Part shown: positions 6,661-6,771 of the stretch, one piece after another
Layout: each line of letters starts with the position of its first letter
Numbering within the stretch: the stretch's first letter is position 1
From: Desulfobacteraceae bacterium
GTDB lineage: Bacteria; Desulfobacterota; Desulfobacteria; Desulfobacterales; SURF-7
Assembly (NCBI GenBank): GCA_030619585.1
Contig: JAUXBD010000077.1
Coordinates: 1 to 6,771, forward strand
Direction of reading: 5' to 3'
DNA: 6,771 bases
Notes under the pieces: generated by a model
What the model was told of the DNA's origin: nothing
The model's input: only the letters and a program-made list of their open reading frames with translations
The model's database searches: none
Translations under genes and position numbers: made by a program

Positions 6661-6682
6661 GTATAGGTTTTCGGGAACGACA
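6661..6682 (-). repeat. Right terminal inverted repeat of the insertion sequence
   Basis: On the minus strand it begins TGTCGTTCCCGAAAAC (6682-6667) and then CTATAC, the inverted partner of 5331-5352. On the plus strand the element therefore ends in CA at 6681-6682, completing the TG...CA pair. Confidence 0.82.
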
Positions 6683-6771
6683 GACACAGGCCAAAGTATC
6701 CTTTGCCGTTTTCCTTTAACCTAATGCCTTTGGATTCTACAAGGGTTTTAATATCTACAGTGGCTTTGATG
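6683..6771 (-). pseudogene. CHC2 zinc-finger primase fragment, cut by the insertion sequence
   Basis: The minus-strand frame from 6770 encodes IKATVDIKTLVESKGIRLK, then ENGKGYFGLC, and then runs into the element end. This resembles the N-terminal CHC2 zinc-binding domain of DnaG-type primases (VDI..LV...G..L...GK.Y.GLCPFH...TPS). Only the first zinc-ligand cysteine (in GLC) remains; the PFH that should follow is replaced by SFPKTY, encoded by the terminal repeat, and the frame closes at TGA 6626-6624. The gene's start lies beyond the right edge of the window. Phage, plasmid and integrative elements often carry such primases, so this may be an island remnant; a chromosomal dnaG is less likely because it is disrupted and essential. 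Non-functional as it stands, unless a second copy exists. Confidence 0.65.

Larger units (their letters stand above)
5331..6682 (+). mobile_element. Integrase-type (IS481-like) insertion sequence, about 1.35 kb
   Basis: The element is delimited by imperfect terminal inverted repeats with TG...CA ends: TGTGGTTCCCGAAAAC at 5331-5346 on the plus strand, and TGTCGTTCCCGAAAAC at 6682-6667 on the minus strand (15 of 16 identical; 18 of 22 if extended inward). One full-length DDE transposase gene lies between, with a short leader and a non-coding tail of about 190 bases (6468-6660) in which I find nothing recognisable. There is no target-site duplication: the left flank ends GGTAT and the right flank begins GACACA. 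The left flank is an IS1595-type transposase gene and the right flank a primase gene, so the element did not simply insert into one intact locus; deletion or recombination between copies has probably occurred. The IS481 assignment rests on the TGT ends and the transposase layout. Confidence 0.82.

Overview
The window carries a bacterial nitrogen-sensing operon on the minus strand (right to left: amtB, glnB, glnD) next to a patch of mobile-element wreckage. The proteins are of proteobacterial type: AmtB has a cleavable signal peptide, the P-II protein keeps the uridylylation site Tyr51, and GlnD is a full-length four-domain enzyme. The amtB-glnB-glnD order, the AT-rich sequence and the dispersed repeats fit an anaerobic deltaproteobacterium (Desulfobacterota, perhaps Desulfobacterales). 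That assignment is inference and cannot be fixed from the window alone.

Layout: 1-166 is the tail downstream of glnD and begins with a cluster of CGCAGAT-type repeats. glnD occupies 167-2812. Positions 2819-2972 hold a long imperfect palindrome bounded by a 7-bp direct repeat; I read it as a MITE-like insertion that landed exactly on the glnB stop codon. glnB is 2965-3303 and amtB is 3321-4616. From 4617 to 5119 lies a non-coding region with a near-perfect sigma-54 (-24/-12) promoter at 4715-4729, facing amtB, and two copies of a palindromic TACAA-AA-TTGT(A) site about 120 and 185 bp upstream of the predicted start. From 5120 onward the DNA is accessory: the 5' stub of an IS1595-type transposase gene (5120-5330), a complete integrase-type (IS481-like) insertion sequence of about 1.35 kb with TG...CA terminal inverted repeats (5331-6682), and, abutting its far end, a fragment of a CHC2 zinc-finger primase gene on the minus strand (6683-6771, running off the window).

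How the genes work together: AmtB brings in ammonium, the P-II protein reports 2-oxoglutarate and ATP/ADP status and can plug AmtB, and GlnD adds or removes UMP on P-II according to glutamine. The sigma-54 promoter implies induction under nitrogen limitation. Removing the inferred insertion and one copy of its direct repeat gives an ancestral junction where glnB ends in TAA only 5 nt before the glnD TTG start, so the insertion seems to have split a tightly packed operon.

I see no wholly new biological system. The most interesting points are the palindromic insertion inside the P-II operon and the insertion sequence whose two flanks belong to two unrelated broken genes, which points to a past deletion or recombination.
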